Shown: positions 16,020 through 24,090, numbered from the stretch's first letter. The stretch is 32,066 bases of DNA from an uncultured Collinsella sp. (GCA_900548255.1 URKH01000015.1:1-32066), one strand, 5' to 3'. Numbers and translations: made by a program. Notes: generated from the letters alone by a model not told the origin.

Positions 16020-16190
16020 CTAGCTAACGTGTATACCGCAATGTTGAAATGCGCGGCAATTCCCGCCCGTGTACACGGCACACATCCCCCAGGGATTACA
16101 GCGCCCCTGACATTTTGCGCCCTGACAAGGACACCAACTTGATAGCAAAGCAATATCGTTAGGTGTTTGAGTTGGCTGTATCCAATCCAC
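16020..16190 (-). CDS. Cys-rich RiPP precursor peptide 1 (56 aa)
   Basis: A 56-codon frame begins GTG at 16190, preceded by AAAGGAG at ideal spacing. The leader reads V/M-DWIQPTQTPNDIALLSS. The core begins WCPCQGAKCQGRC and holds seven cysteines: C20, C22, C27, C31, C37, C45 and C51. The leader aligns with precursor 2 at (D/E)(W/Y)IQ and a proline soon after, while the cores share only cysteine richness and glycine turns. The stop codon TAG at 16020-16022 is embedded in the ribosome site of precursor 2, so the two are probably translated together. The gene is first in the operon, behind a candidate regulated promoter. It is my strongest candidate for an undescribed natural-product precursor. 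Confidence 0.85.
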   Translation of the reverse strand: MDWIQPTQTPNDIALLSSWCPCQGAKCQGRCNPWGMCAVYTGGNCRAFQHCGIHVS

Positions 16191-16217
16191 AATGGCTCCT
16201 TTCTCGTTTTAGGCCTA

Positions 16218-16262
16218 GTTATACTTTGGTCAAAAAGTCAAAAGCTGTTTGATAACTTTTTG
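16218..16262 (-). promoter_or_regulatory. Candidate LysR-controlled promoter of the RiPP operon
   Basis: On the minus strand TATAAC (complement of 16218-16223) lies 27 bp upstream of the precursor 1 start codon. The expected -35 region falls inside an inverted repeat: CAAAAAGT (16231-16238) and ACTTTTTG (16255-16262). A weak -35 overlapped by a dyad is typical of activator-dependent promoters. Binding by the divergent LysR protein is inference. Confidence 0.5.
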
Positions 16263-16271
16263 TACTAGATG

Positions 16272-16284
16272 AAACAATTTGTTT
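16272..16284. promoter_or_regulatory. 13-bp palindrome between LysR and RiPP operon
   Basis: AAACAATTTGTTT is a perfect palindrome around a central T. It sits between the inverted repeat near the RiPP promoter and the LysR start. It may be a second binding site, for example for autoregulation of the LysR gene. Confidence 0.35.
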
Positions 16285-16348
16285 GCCTTGTTTAACATTT
16301 TTTAATTTACACTTAGCCTGATTAAAAATTCAACCTAAGGATATTCTG

Positions 16349-17305
16349 GTGAATGTTGTTCAGCTGCAGTATTTCATAAAGGTATTTGATTGTCAGAATT
16401 ACTCGGATGCAGCAACTATATTAAGCGTTTCGCCGCAAGCTGTTTCAAAAGGCATTCGAGCATTGGAATCTGAACTTGGTCTGAAGCTGTTCGAAAAAAG
16501 AGGCAGTATTCTACATCTAACAAACTATGGAGAGGAAATCCTTCCTATAGCATTAGATGCACTAGCTTCAATTGAGGGAATTCAAGCGTATGCGCAAATC
16601 ACGCGTGAAAAGATAAAAATAACCCAGACACATTTGACACACGTTGCAGTCGGACTACCACCAATACTCACAAGCTGGTTCAACCAGCCCACACTAAACC
16701 GGCTCTCGAAAAAGTACAACGGTGGTAAATTTGCTGTTTCCAGATACGACGACGGCGGAACGTGCTTATCCCTTCTACTTGACGGACAAATCGACATTGC
16801 GATTGTCGCTGGGCAAGTAGACACCAATCTTTTTGAATCGCATTTTTTATTGAACGCCGAAGTCAACCTCCTCGTTGAAAGCAATCACCCATTAGCTAGT
16901 CACGCAGCAGCGAATCTAAACGCGGTGGCTCAATATCCAATTGCAAACACCTGTGACATTCGATATTGTCGAAAAAGAATAGACTCAGCATTTAACCATC
17001 TGGGCCTTTTCCCCCGCTACGAGAGTATTAACTTAGCAGACCAGCACAATTTGTCCGATTTTCTCATTCGTAAGCATGGGGTTATTTTGACCATAGCCTC
17101 GCAAACGTCTCAAATCAGGATAGGCTATCCAGCAAAAATCGTTTGCCTAAGCAAACAAGATAGATTATCAATCCCTTTTTACTGCGCTTCAAATTCAAAC
17201 GATGTCCAAGCGCAAACTCATCACGCGATAAGCTGCATTCAACTTGAGGCACGCCAGCTATCCCGCTGTTTAAAAAGCGCTGAAGAAGGAGACCTTTCCG
17301 GCTGA
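16349..17305 (+). CDS. LysR family transcriptional regulator
   Basis: The 318-residue protein has the LysR winged helix-turn-helix at residues 1-62: QLQYFIKVFDCQNYSDAATI, then SVSPQAVSKGIRALESELGLKLFEKRG. A periplasmic-binding-like effector domain follows, with a GQIDIAIVAGQ segment and VNLLVESNHPLA. The start is GTG at 16349 with AAGGA upstream. It is divergent from the Cys-rich peptide operon with 158 bp between them, the classic LysR arrangement, so it probably controls that operon. Codon use is AT-rich like the rest of the island, unlike the flanking genes. The inducing ligand is unknown. Confidence 0.92.
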   Translation: MNVVQLQYFIKVFDCQNYSDAATILSVSPQAVSKGIRALESELGLKLFEKRGSILHLTNYGEEILPIALDALASIEGIQAYAQITREKIKITQTHLTHVAVGLPPILTSWFNQPTLNRLSKKYNGGKFAVSRYDDGGTCLSLLLDGQIDIAIVAGQVDTNLFESHFLLNAEVNLLVESNHPLASHAAANLNAVAQYPIANTCDIRYCRKRIDSAFNHLGLFPRYESINLADQHNLSDFLIRKHGVILTIASQTSQIRIGYPAKIVCLSKQDRLSIPFYCASNSNDVQAQTHHAISCIQLEARQLSRCLKSAEEGDLSG

Positions 17306-17467
17306 ACATGGCGGGCGTACTAATTCTATGCAAAACAGCATCGCATTCCGCCAGAACGGAAGCGTGGGCCAGCCCCGAGTTTTTTGTAGTATTCCGAGAG
17401 AAAACAACAAGGGCCGGCAGACTCTTGGCAAATCAGTGGCCCACTCACCACCCACAAAACTGTGCCC

Positions 17468-18054
17468 CACTTCCGAAATCCGAGTCCACGAAAGGCGTCG
17501 GCAAGGCCATTTACGCAACATATGTCCAGCAAAAACGGGTGGTAGCCGGTACGGCCACCACCCGTTTGTCTCATATCTAGCCCATAGCAGGCAAGCTACT
17601 TCTTAATACCGCGCCCCAGACGCTCGGCGACCGACGCCACGGCCTCCTCGCTGGCCGGTCCGCAGCTCACGCAGCCATCGTGGGCACGCATCTGGCCGGT
17701 GACCTCGTCCATCGCGAGCGGCGCCACCTTCTCGAGCTTAAAGCCCTTGCCGGCACGCATGTTTTCCTTGGCCACGCTGATCATGAGCTTAATGCGGTTG
17801 AGCTGGTTGACCTCGGACGCACCGGGGTCGTAGTCCACCGCGACGATGTTGCTCTCGGGGTGCCGACGGCGCAGCTCCTTGATCACGGCCTTACCCACCA
17901 CGTGGTTGGGCAGGCACGCGAAGGGCTGCGTGCAGATGATGTTGGGCGCACCGTGGTCAATCAGATCGAGCATCTCGGCCGTGAGCAACCAGCCCTCGCC
18001 CATGTTGTTGCACACCGAAAGCACCGTACGGGCCTTGTCGGCCATGGTGCCGAT
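17468..18054 (-). repeat. Right direct repeat (intact activase 3' end)
   Basis: This is the intact counterpart of 12053-12392: the activase downstream flank, its terminator, the stop codon and about 150 codons of coding sequence. Homology extends about 128 bp beyond the activase stop, to CACTTCCG at 17468, then stops, and the left flank is unrelated to that of the other copy. Confidence 0.88.
17531..17565 (-). terminator. Intrinsic terminator of the activase gene
   Basis: On the minus strand ACGGGTGGTGGCC pairs with GGCTACCACCCGT at 12 of 13 positions around a short GTACC loop and continues into TTTTTG. It starts about 30 nt after the activase stop codon. Confidence 0.9.
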
Positions 18055-21000
18055 ACGCTCGGGCGCCTCGAAGCGGCGGGACTTTTCGAGCATCTCTTCC
18101 ACCGGCGTACGCATCCAGTCCACGAGCTTGATGAGCGCCTGCATACCAGCACGCGTAGTGGCAGAGCTTCCCAGCTCGTCCTTCTGCAGCTCGGCATTGT
18201 TCATGGAGTACAGGAAGAAGTCGAGCAGGCCCGGCACCACGGCCTCGCAGCCCTCGCGCTCGATGACATCTACCACGTGGTTGTTGGCTGTGGGGTGGAA
18301 CTTGACCAAGATCTCGCCGACCACGCCCACGCGCGGCTTGGTGCCCTCGCCCACGAGCGGCATAGTGTCGAACGCGCGGATGGCCTCGCGAGCAAGCTTG
18401 GTGTAGTTATGCCTGTTGAACTTGGGCGCGAGCTTGCGGGCGCGCGCCATGTACTCCTCGTAGAGCGCGTTGGCGGCACCGGGCGTGGCCTCGTACGGGC
18501 GGCAGCGGTAGAGCATCTGCATCATCACGTCGCCAAAGAGCACCGCGTACACAGCCTGCTTAAGCAGCGCCGGCGTAATCTTGAAGCCGGGGTTGTCCTC
18601 GCCGAGCGCCACGGCCGAAAGCGAGATCACGGGGATCTCGGGATGACCACTCTCGCGCAGGGCCTTGCGGATGAGCGCGATGTAGTTGGTGGCACGGCAG
18701 CCGCCGCCGGTCTGGCTGATGACTACGGCGGTCTTGGACAGGTCGTATCGGCCGCTCTCGATGGCCTCCATAATCTGACCGGTCACCAAAATGGACGGGT
18801 AGCAGATGTCGTTGTTCACGTAGCGCAGGCCGGCCTCGACGGCGTCGTGATCGGTCGAGGGCAGCAGCTCCAGGTTGTAGCCGGCACCACGGAACACCTC
18901 TTTGACCAGGTCAAAGTGGATTGGCGCCATCTGCGGGCACAGAATGGTGTAGCCCTCGTCGCGCATCTGCTCGGTAAAGGGCACCTTGGGCCATGCAGTC
19001 GAGGCGCTCTCACGCTGCGCTTCGAACGTGTACTTACGGCTCGCGAACGCGGGGGCATCCGTGGAGGGCGCCACCGGCGCAGCGTCGCCCTGCTCAAAGA
19101 CCTTGCCCGCAGCCGTGGCCTCGGCCAAGCGCTCGGCCTCTTGGTCCTTGAGTGCCGCCATGAGCGAGCGGATGCGAATGCGCGCGGCGCCCAGGTTGGA
19201 CACCTCGTCGATCTTGAGCACGGTGTAGATCTTGCCACTGGCCTCCAGGATCTCCTGTACCTGATCGGTGGTCAGGGCATCGAGGCCGCAGCCGAAGGAG
19301 TTGAGCTGGATCAGGTCCAGGTCGTTGCGCATCGTCACAAAACGGGCGACGGCGTACAGGCGGCTGTGGTACATCCACTGGTCGACGACGCGGATGGGGC
19401 GCTCGGGCTTCACGAGATGCGCGAGCGAATCCTCGGTAAAGACCGCAAAGCCAAAGCTCGAGATAAGCTCGGGCAGGGCGTGGTTGATCTCGGGGTCGTT
19501 ATGGTAGGGACGACCGGCGAGCACGATGCCGTGACCGCCGTGGTCCTCGACCCACTTAAGAGCCTCCTCGCCCATGGTCTGGATGTCCTCGTGGAAACGC
19601 GCATCGGCCTCAAAGGCGGCGTTGACAGCGGCATCGACCTCGGAACGCGTGATTTTGGGACCGCGCACGCGGCCGCGCCCGGCTTGCGCATCGGCCACAC
19701 GGTCGACGGCGAGCACCTGGTACAGACGGCGCTTGAGCTCGGTCTTATCGTGATAGGGCACGAACGGATACAGGAACTCGATGTTCTGCTCGCGGATCTC
19801 GTCGATGTTGAGCGCCAACGCGGTGGGGTAACTCATGACGATGGGGCAGTTGTAGCAGTTACCGGCCGTCGGGTCCTCTTTGCGCTCCCAGCGCACGCAC
19901 GGCATCCAGATAAAGTCGACGTCACGGTCGATGAGGTTCACCACATGGCCGTGGCTCATCTTGGCCGGATAGCACACGCTCTCGGACGGCATGGACTCGA
20001 TACCCGCCTGGTAGGTCTTCTTGCTCGACTGGTCGGACAGCTGCACGCTAAAGCCCAGGCGCGTAAAGAACGCATGCCAGAAGGGGTAGTTCTCGTACAT
20101 GTTGAGCGCGCGCGGAATGCCGACGGTGCCGCGCGGGGCCTCGTCGGGACTCAGCACCTCGCGGTTAAAGAGCAGCTCGTTTTTCTTTTTGAAGAGGTTG
20201 GGGGCCTCGGTCTTCTGCTTTTTGTGGCCGGCACCCTTCTCGCAGCGGTTGCCGGTAATGAAGCGCCTGCCGCCGCCAAAGTCGTTGACGGTGAGCTGGC
20301 AGTTGTTGGAGCAACGGCCGCAGCGGACATGCTTTTGCGTCACGGTGAGGCGCGCGATATCCTCAGCCGAAAGGATGGTCGAGGTGCCGTCGGCGCCGGC
20401 GCGATCGCGGGCGAGCAGGGCCGCACCGTAGGCGCCCATGCAGCCGGCGATGTCGGGGCGCACGGCATGCACGCCGGTGAGCTGCTCAAACGCGCGCAGC
20501 GTGGCATCGGACATAAAGGTGCCACCCTGGACGATCACCTGACTGCCGATCTCCTGGGGGTCGCGCAGCTTAATGACCTTGAACAGGGCATTCTTGATGA
20601 CAGAATAGGACAGGCCGGCCGCGATGTCGCCCACCGTGGCGCCTTCCTTTTGCGCCTGCTTAACGCGCGAGTTCATAAAGACCGTGCAGCGGCTGCCCAG
20701 GTCGACGGGGGCCTTGGCATGGATGGCGGCGTCGGCGAACGCGCGCACGTCCATGTTCATAGAGACGGCGAAGCTCTCGATAAAGCTGCCGCAGCCCGAC
20801 GAGCAGGCCTCATTGAGCATGATGTGCTCGATGACGCCGTCCTTGACGCGCAGGCACTTCATGTCCTGGCCGCCAATGTCCAGAATGAACTCGACGCCGG
20901 GCAGGAACGCCTTGGCGCCGCGCAGGTGCGCGACGGTCTCGATCTCGCCGGAATCGGCCTTGAGAGCCTCGATGAGCAGCGCCTCGCCGTAACCCGTGGT

Positions 21001-22383
21001 GGTCACGTGGCCGATGGTGCAGCCCGCGGGGATGTGGTTGTAGAAATCGGCCATGATGACCTTGGCCGTGCCCAGAATGTCGCCGTTGTTGTTGCCGTAC
21101 CAGGTGTGCAGCAGCTGACCGTCCTCGCCCACGAGTGCGGCCTTCATGGTGGTGGAACCGGCGTCGATGCCGATGAACACGCGGCCGGTGTAGCCGTCGA
21201 GCTTGCCCTTGGGGACGACCTCGGTGTCGTGGCGACCCCTGAACTCGGCAAAGTCCTCGTCGGTGGCAAAGAGCGGATCCAGACGCTCGACCTCGGCACC
21301 CTGTGTGTCACCCAGGGCATCGATGGCATCGATGAGCTGCGGGAACGTGCTGAGCTTGTTGGACTCGTGCGCCATGGCGGCGCCGCTCGCTACAAACAGG
21401 TGGGCGTTTTGGGGCACGATACGGTGCTCCTCGTCCAGGTTGAGCGTGAGGTAGAAGCGATGGCGCAGCTCGGAGAGGTACTGCAGCGGGCCGCCCAGGA
21501 AGGCAACGTTGCCACGGATGGGGCGACCGCACGCCAGGCCCGAGATGGTCTGGGTCACAACGGCCTGGAAGATGGAAGCGGCCACGTCCTCGGGGCGGGC
21601 GCCCTCGTTGAGCAGCGGCTGGACGTCGGTCTTGGCAAAGACGCCGCAGCGGCTGGCGATGGGATAGATGGTGGTGGCGTTGGCCGCGAGCTCGTTGAGG
21701 CCGCTGGCATCGGTGTGGAGCAGGGTGGCCATCTGGTCGATGAAGGCGCCCGTACCGCCGGCGCAGGTGCCGTTCATGCGCTGCTCGATACCGTTGTCGA
21801 AGTAGATGATCTTGGCGTCTTCGCCGCCTAGCTCGATGGCGACGTCGGTGGCCGGGATGATGGTCTCGACGGCACGCTTGCTGGCGATGACCTCCTGGAC
21901 AAACTCCAGGTCGAGCCACTGGGACAGCAGCAGGCCGCCCGAACCGGTGATGGCGCAGGTCATTTGGGCAGCCGGCAGCACGGTCGCAGCACCCTCGAAC
22001 AAGTCGCGGGCGCAGGCGCGGACGTCGGTGTGGTGGCGCTGGTACTTGGCGTAGACGATCTGGTTGTCGTCGTTGAGCACAGCGAGCTTAACGGTGGTGG
22101 AGCCCACGTCGATGCCCAGGTGCAGGTTGCCACGAGCGTTCTCGGGGTTGAAGATCGCGCCTTCGGGGGCGTGGGCGGTGGTGGCGGCTACGGGCTCAGC
22201 GGCGGTGGCGGGCTCGCTAGCGACGGACGTCTCCCCTGCCGCGTTCTTGGCATCGGCAACTGCCTCGGCAACTTTCTCGGCAGCCGCGGTCGCGGCCTTC
22301 TGCGCGGCGTCCACCACGGCGGGCGCGGCCTCGCGTGCGGCAGCGACCATGCGGTCCTTAATGCCCTCGACGAGTTTGCTCAT
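17596..22383 (-). CDS. Giant two-domain acyl-CoA dehydratase activase (HgdC/BcrAD-like)
   Basis: The 1,595-residue protein begins with an Ala-rich, low-complexity 80-residue stretch. Two ASKHA ATPase units follow, each with LGIDVGSTTVKLAVL- or FIGIDAGSTTMKAAL-type motifs and paired cluster cysteines (NGTCAGGTGAF with SRCGVF; EACSSGCGSF with SRCTVF). Next is a Cys-rich segment (HVRCGRCSNNCQLTV, then NRCEKGAGHKK), a DUF2229 region (GTVGIPRALNMYENYPFWH) and a C-terminal dehydratase-like part ending with HDGCVSCGPAS. Family members use ATP to drive an electron into 2-hydroxyacyl-CoA dehydratases or double-cubane cluster proteins. No such partner gene is adjacent, so the target is unknown. A TetR gene lies 11 nt upstream and is probably co-transcribed. 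Confidence 0.9.
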   Translation of the reverse strand: MSKLVEGIKDRMVAAAREAAPAVVDAAQKAATAAAEKVAEAVADAKNAAGETSVASEPATAAEPVAATTAHAPEGAIFNPENARGNLHLGIDVGSTTVKLAVLNDDNQIVYAKYQRHHTDVRACARDLFEGAATVLPAAQMTCAITGSGGLLLSQWLDLEFVQEVIASKRAVETIIPATDVAIELGGEDAKIIYFDNGIEQRMNGTCAGGTGAFIDQMATLLHTDASGLNELAANATTIYPIASRCGVFAKTDVQPLLNEGARPEDVAASIFQAVVTQTISGLACGRPIRGNVAFLGGPLQYLSELRHRFYLTLNLDEEHRIVPQNAHLFVASGAAMAHESNKLSTFPQLIDAIDALGDTQGAEVERLDPLFATDEDFAEFRGRHDTEVVPKGKLDGYTGRVFIGIDAGSTTMKAALVGEDGQLLHTWYGNNNGDILGTAKVIMADFYNHIPAGCTIGHVTTTGYGEALLIEALKADSGEIETVAHLRGAKAFLPGVEFILDIGGQDMKCLRVKDGVIEHIMLNEACSSGCGSFIESFAVSMNMDVRAFADAAIHAKAPVDLGSRCTVFMNSRVKQAQKEGATVGDIAAGLSYSVIKNALFKVIKLRDPQEIGSQVIVQGGTFMSDATLRAFEQLTGVHAVRPDIAGCMGAYGAALLARDRAGADGTSTILSAEDIARLTVTQKHVRCGRCSNNCQLTVNDFGGGRRFITGNRCEKGAGHKKQKTEAPNLFKKKNELLFNREVLSPDEAPRGTVGIPRALNMYENYPFWHAFFTRLGFSVQLSDQSSKKTYQAGIESMPSESVCYPAKMSHGHVVNLIDRDVDFIWMPCVRWERKEDPTAGNCYNCPIVMSYPTALALNIDEIREQNIEFLYPFVPYHDKTELKRRLYQVLAVDRVADAQAGRGRVRGPKITRSEVDAAVNAAFEADARFHEDIQTMGEEALKWVEDHGGHGIVLAGRPYHNDPEINHALPELISSFGFAVFTEDSLAHLVKPERPIRVVDQWMYHSRLYAVARFVTMRNDLDLIQLNSFGCGLDALTTDQVQEILEASGKIYTVLKIDEVSNLGAARIRIRSLMAALKDQEAERLAEATAAGKVFEQGDAAPVAPSTDAPAFASRKYTFEAQRESASTAWPKVPFTEQMRDEGYTILCPQMAPIHFDLVKEVFRGAGYNLELLPSTDHDAVEAGLRYVNNDICYPSILVTGQIMEAIESGRYDLSKTAVVISQTGGGCRATNYIALIRKALRESGHPEIPVISLSAVALGEDNPGFKITPALLKQAVYAVLFGDVMMQMLYRCRPYEATPGAANALYEEYMARARKLAPKFNRHNYTKLAREAIRAFDTMPLVGEGTKPRVGVVGEILVKFHPTANNHVVDVIEREGCEAVVPGLLDFFLYSMNNAELQKDELGSSATTRAGMQALIKLVDWMRTPVEEMLEKSRRFEAPERIGTMADKARTVLSVCNNMGEGWLLTAEMLDLIDHGAPNIICTQPFACLPNHVVGKAVIKELRRRHPESNIVAVDYDPGASEVNQLNRIKLMISVAKENMRAGKGFKLEKVAPLAMDEVTGQMRAHDGCVSCGPASEEAVASVAERLGRGIKK

Positions 22384-22394
22384 TGTCTCTCCTC

Positions 22395-23105
22395 TTAGTT
22401 GTTGGACTCGACGGTTGCGGCGGTGTCGACCGCGTCCTCGAGCTGCAAGTTCAATAGCTTCATGCCGTATTCCGGCACGTTGATATCGATGGGTTGGCCA
22501 TACAGGTCGCCGGGGCGCACAAAAGCGAGCACCGTCATAATGCGCGCCATGGCCTCGGGCGATTCGGTGAGCCCACGCTCAAACCAGCGCTGAATCATGC
22601 CGACCTCGGCACTCACGACGTAGGTGACGTAGTAGTCAAAGAACGTGCCCAGCGCCAGACCCAGAATGCCCGTCTGCGCACGCGGCACCACAGCCTCACG
22701 CGCGGTGTCGATGATCCTTTTAATGAAGGCCTGGTCGCCGCCCGGACCCAGCAGCACACCGATTAAGTCGCGGTTGGCCGCAAGATAACGCAGCAGCTCA
22801 ACCGAACCGGGCGCCGGCTCGAGCTCATCGATGTTGTGATAGAGATCAGGCAGATGAGCTGCGGTGATGAGCTCAATGCGCTCACGGATCTCGGCCAGCA
22901 AGCCGTCCTCGATTTGATTGATAAAGTCGGGGATATCGCGGTAGTGCGAATAGAACGTGCGGCGCGTAAGGCCAGCACGCTCGGTGAGCGACGCGACATT
23001 AATGCGCGAAAGGTCGCCGCTTTCGGCAAGCTCGCTGGCAAGTGCCTGGCGAAGGGCACGCTGCGAGCGAAGGGACCGGCGATCGCATTTCTCGAGCTGG
23101 GACAA
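22395..23105 (-). CDS. TetR family regulator upstream of the activase
   Basis: The 236-residue protein has a TetR-type DNA-binding domain in residues 10-60: LRQALASELAESGDLSRINVASLTERAGLTRRTFYSHYRDI, split here only by the usual helices. An all-helical ligand domain follows. The start is TTG at 23105, with AAGGAGG five bases upstream; no better start fits. It precedes the activase by 11 nt on the same strand, so the two probably form an operon that the regulator controls together with itself. Its C-terminal domain resembles those of TetR proteins with TetR_C-type helices, with no identifiable ligand. A dyad and direct repeats lie just upstream. Confidence 0.88.
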   Translation of the reverse strand: MSQLEKCDRRSLRSQRALRQALASELAESGDLSRINVASLTERAGLTRRTFYSHYRDIPDFINQIEDGLLAEIRERIELITAAHLPDLYHNIDELEPAPGSVELLRYLAANRDLIGVLLGPGGDQAFIKRIIDTAREAVVPRAQTGILGLALGTFFDYYVTYVVSAEVGMIQRWFERGLTESPEAMARIMTVLAFVRPGDLYGQPIDINVPEYGMKLLNLQLEDAVDTAATVESNN

Positions 23106-23126
23106 GCGTCCTCCTTGTTACTCAGC

Positions 23127-23162
23127 CTGTGCGCTATTGCACAGTGCGAGTATTATTGCACA
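23127..23162. promoter_or_regulatory. Candidate operator of the TetR-activase operon
   Basis: CTGTGC (23127-23132) and GCACAG (23139-23144) form a dyad around six bases. The nonamer TATTGCACA occurs twice, at 23135 and 23154, with starts 19 bp apart. All lie 22-57 bp upstream of the TetR TTG start, where an autoregulatory site would be expected. Confidence 0.5.
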
Positions 23163-23198
23163 CCGTGTGTATCAACACGTAAAGGCAATATTTGGGAT

Positions 23199-23225
23199 GT
23201 GATAAAGGGACAGCCCCTTTGTCAC
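23199..23225. repeat. REP-like hairpin with GGGACAG core
   Basis: GTGATAAAGGG and CCCTTTGTCAC pair at 10 of 11 positions around a five-base loop. The hairpin ends one base before the HAD gene stop codon on the minus strand. It lacks a T tract on either side. The GGGACAG core links it to the other hairpins in this window. Confidence 0.6.
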
Positions 23226-23226
23226 A

Positions 23227-24090
23227 TTATTCGATGACAGTGTGAGAGTTCTGCTTATGCATGGTGGCGAGCATGTGTTTGGGGACGGCGTGGACCATGC
23301 AGCTGCCGATAGTTGCGCTCGCAGCAGCCTTAGCTGCATCGCTAGCGTTTTTGGTCGCATAGCTGTGGCGGAAACGCTTGAGCATGGCGATGTCGTTGCC
23401 GCCGTCGCCGTAGACCGCGACCTCGTCCTCGGCAATACCGTAGTAGCCCGCCAGCCAGGCCACACTCTCGCCCTTGTTGCACGCCACGTCCGTGATCTCG
23501 AACATCACCGGATCGAACGGCGCGTTGACCACATGGTCCGAGCGTTCGGCAAGATAGGCCTTAAGGTCACGCTCCAGCTCGGGCGAGGTCACGCGACAAT
23601 TGATCTTGCATACATCGTGGCGCAGGATGTCACCGATCGACTGGTCGAAATACTGCTCCTCGTGATACCCACCGCGCGCACGCATGCCGCGCATCACAAT
23701 ACGCTTGATGGGGCTGTCCTTTTTAAAGCCCGCCTGATGCATCTCGAACGAACCGCTCGAGTACATGCCATCGGGCGTGGAACAATCAAAGCAAATGTCC
23801 GGGAACGCCTTGAGCAGTTCCTCAGTGACCTGCGGATCGATGGTCCAAGTCTTGAGCACCTCGCCATGGCTGTCGCGCACGATGGATCCATTGGAGCAGC
23901 AGGCGTCAAGCGCCAGGCCCGTAAAGCCATGCTCGCCGATCGGCAACGTCGATCGTCCAGTCGCGGGAACCACGTGCAGGCCAGCCTCAGTCAGCTCGCG
24001 AATGGCGCGGCGGATGGTCCCATCCGCCTCGTGCAGGGCGTTCAGCAACGTTCCGTCTAAGTCACTCGCGAACATCTTGATCATGGACAT
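23227..24090 (-). CDS. HAD superfamily (Cof-type) phosphatase
   Basis: HAD phosphatases of the Cof subfamily hydrolyse sugar phosphates, FMN or similar small phosphoesters in the cytosol. Motif I is FASDLDGTLLN (D10, D12). Motif II follows as VPATGRS, and motif IV is AVYGDGGNDIAMLKR, with a C2-type cap between. I start at ATG 24090 (MSMIKMFASDLDGT, 287 residues), which has GGAG five bases upstream; the upstream in-frame extension is Arg-rich and has no family match. The start codon and ribosome site lie inside a 22-bp inverted repeat. The substrate is not predictable. Confidence 0.93.
   Translation of the reverse strand: MSMIKMFASDLDGTLLNALHEADGTIRRAIRELTEAGLHVVPATGRSTLPIGEHGFTGLALDACCSNGSIVRDSHGEVLKTWTIDPQVTEELLKAFPDICFDCSTPDGMYSSGSFEMHQAGFKKDSPIKRIVMRGMRARGGYHEEQYFDQSIGDILRHDVCKINCRVTSPELERDLKAYLAERSDHVVNAPFDPVMFEITDVACNKGESVAWLAGYYGIAEDEVAVYGDGGNDIAMLKRFRHSYATKNASDAAKAAASATIGSCMVHAVPKHMLATMHKQNSHTVIE

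Larger units (their letters stand above)
12393..17467. mobile_element. RiPP genomic island between direct repeats
   Basis: About 5.1 kb of visibly AT-richer DNA is bounded by the two activase-derived direct repeats. It holds a LysR gene, two Cys-rich precursor peptide genes, a radical SAM/SPASM gene, an ABC exporter gene and a CPBP-like gene. No integrase, transposase or relaxase is visible, so entry by homologous recombination through a carried activase fragment is the simplest reading. The 162 bp between the LysR stop and the right repeat hold no recognisable gene. Confidence 0.75.

Noticed and set aside
15836..16192. 118-codon minus-strand ORF across the precursor region
   Set aside because: It starts at TTG without its own ribosome site and is a frame shadow of the two Cys-rich peptide genes, which have proper ribosome sites, shared leaders and sensible stops.
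17680..21831. 1,383-codon plus-strand ORF opposite the activase
   Set aside because: Antisense shadow caused by GC-biased codons; the minus-strand protein has clear family motifs throughout.
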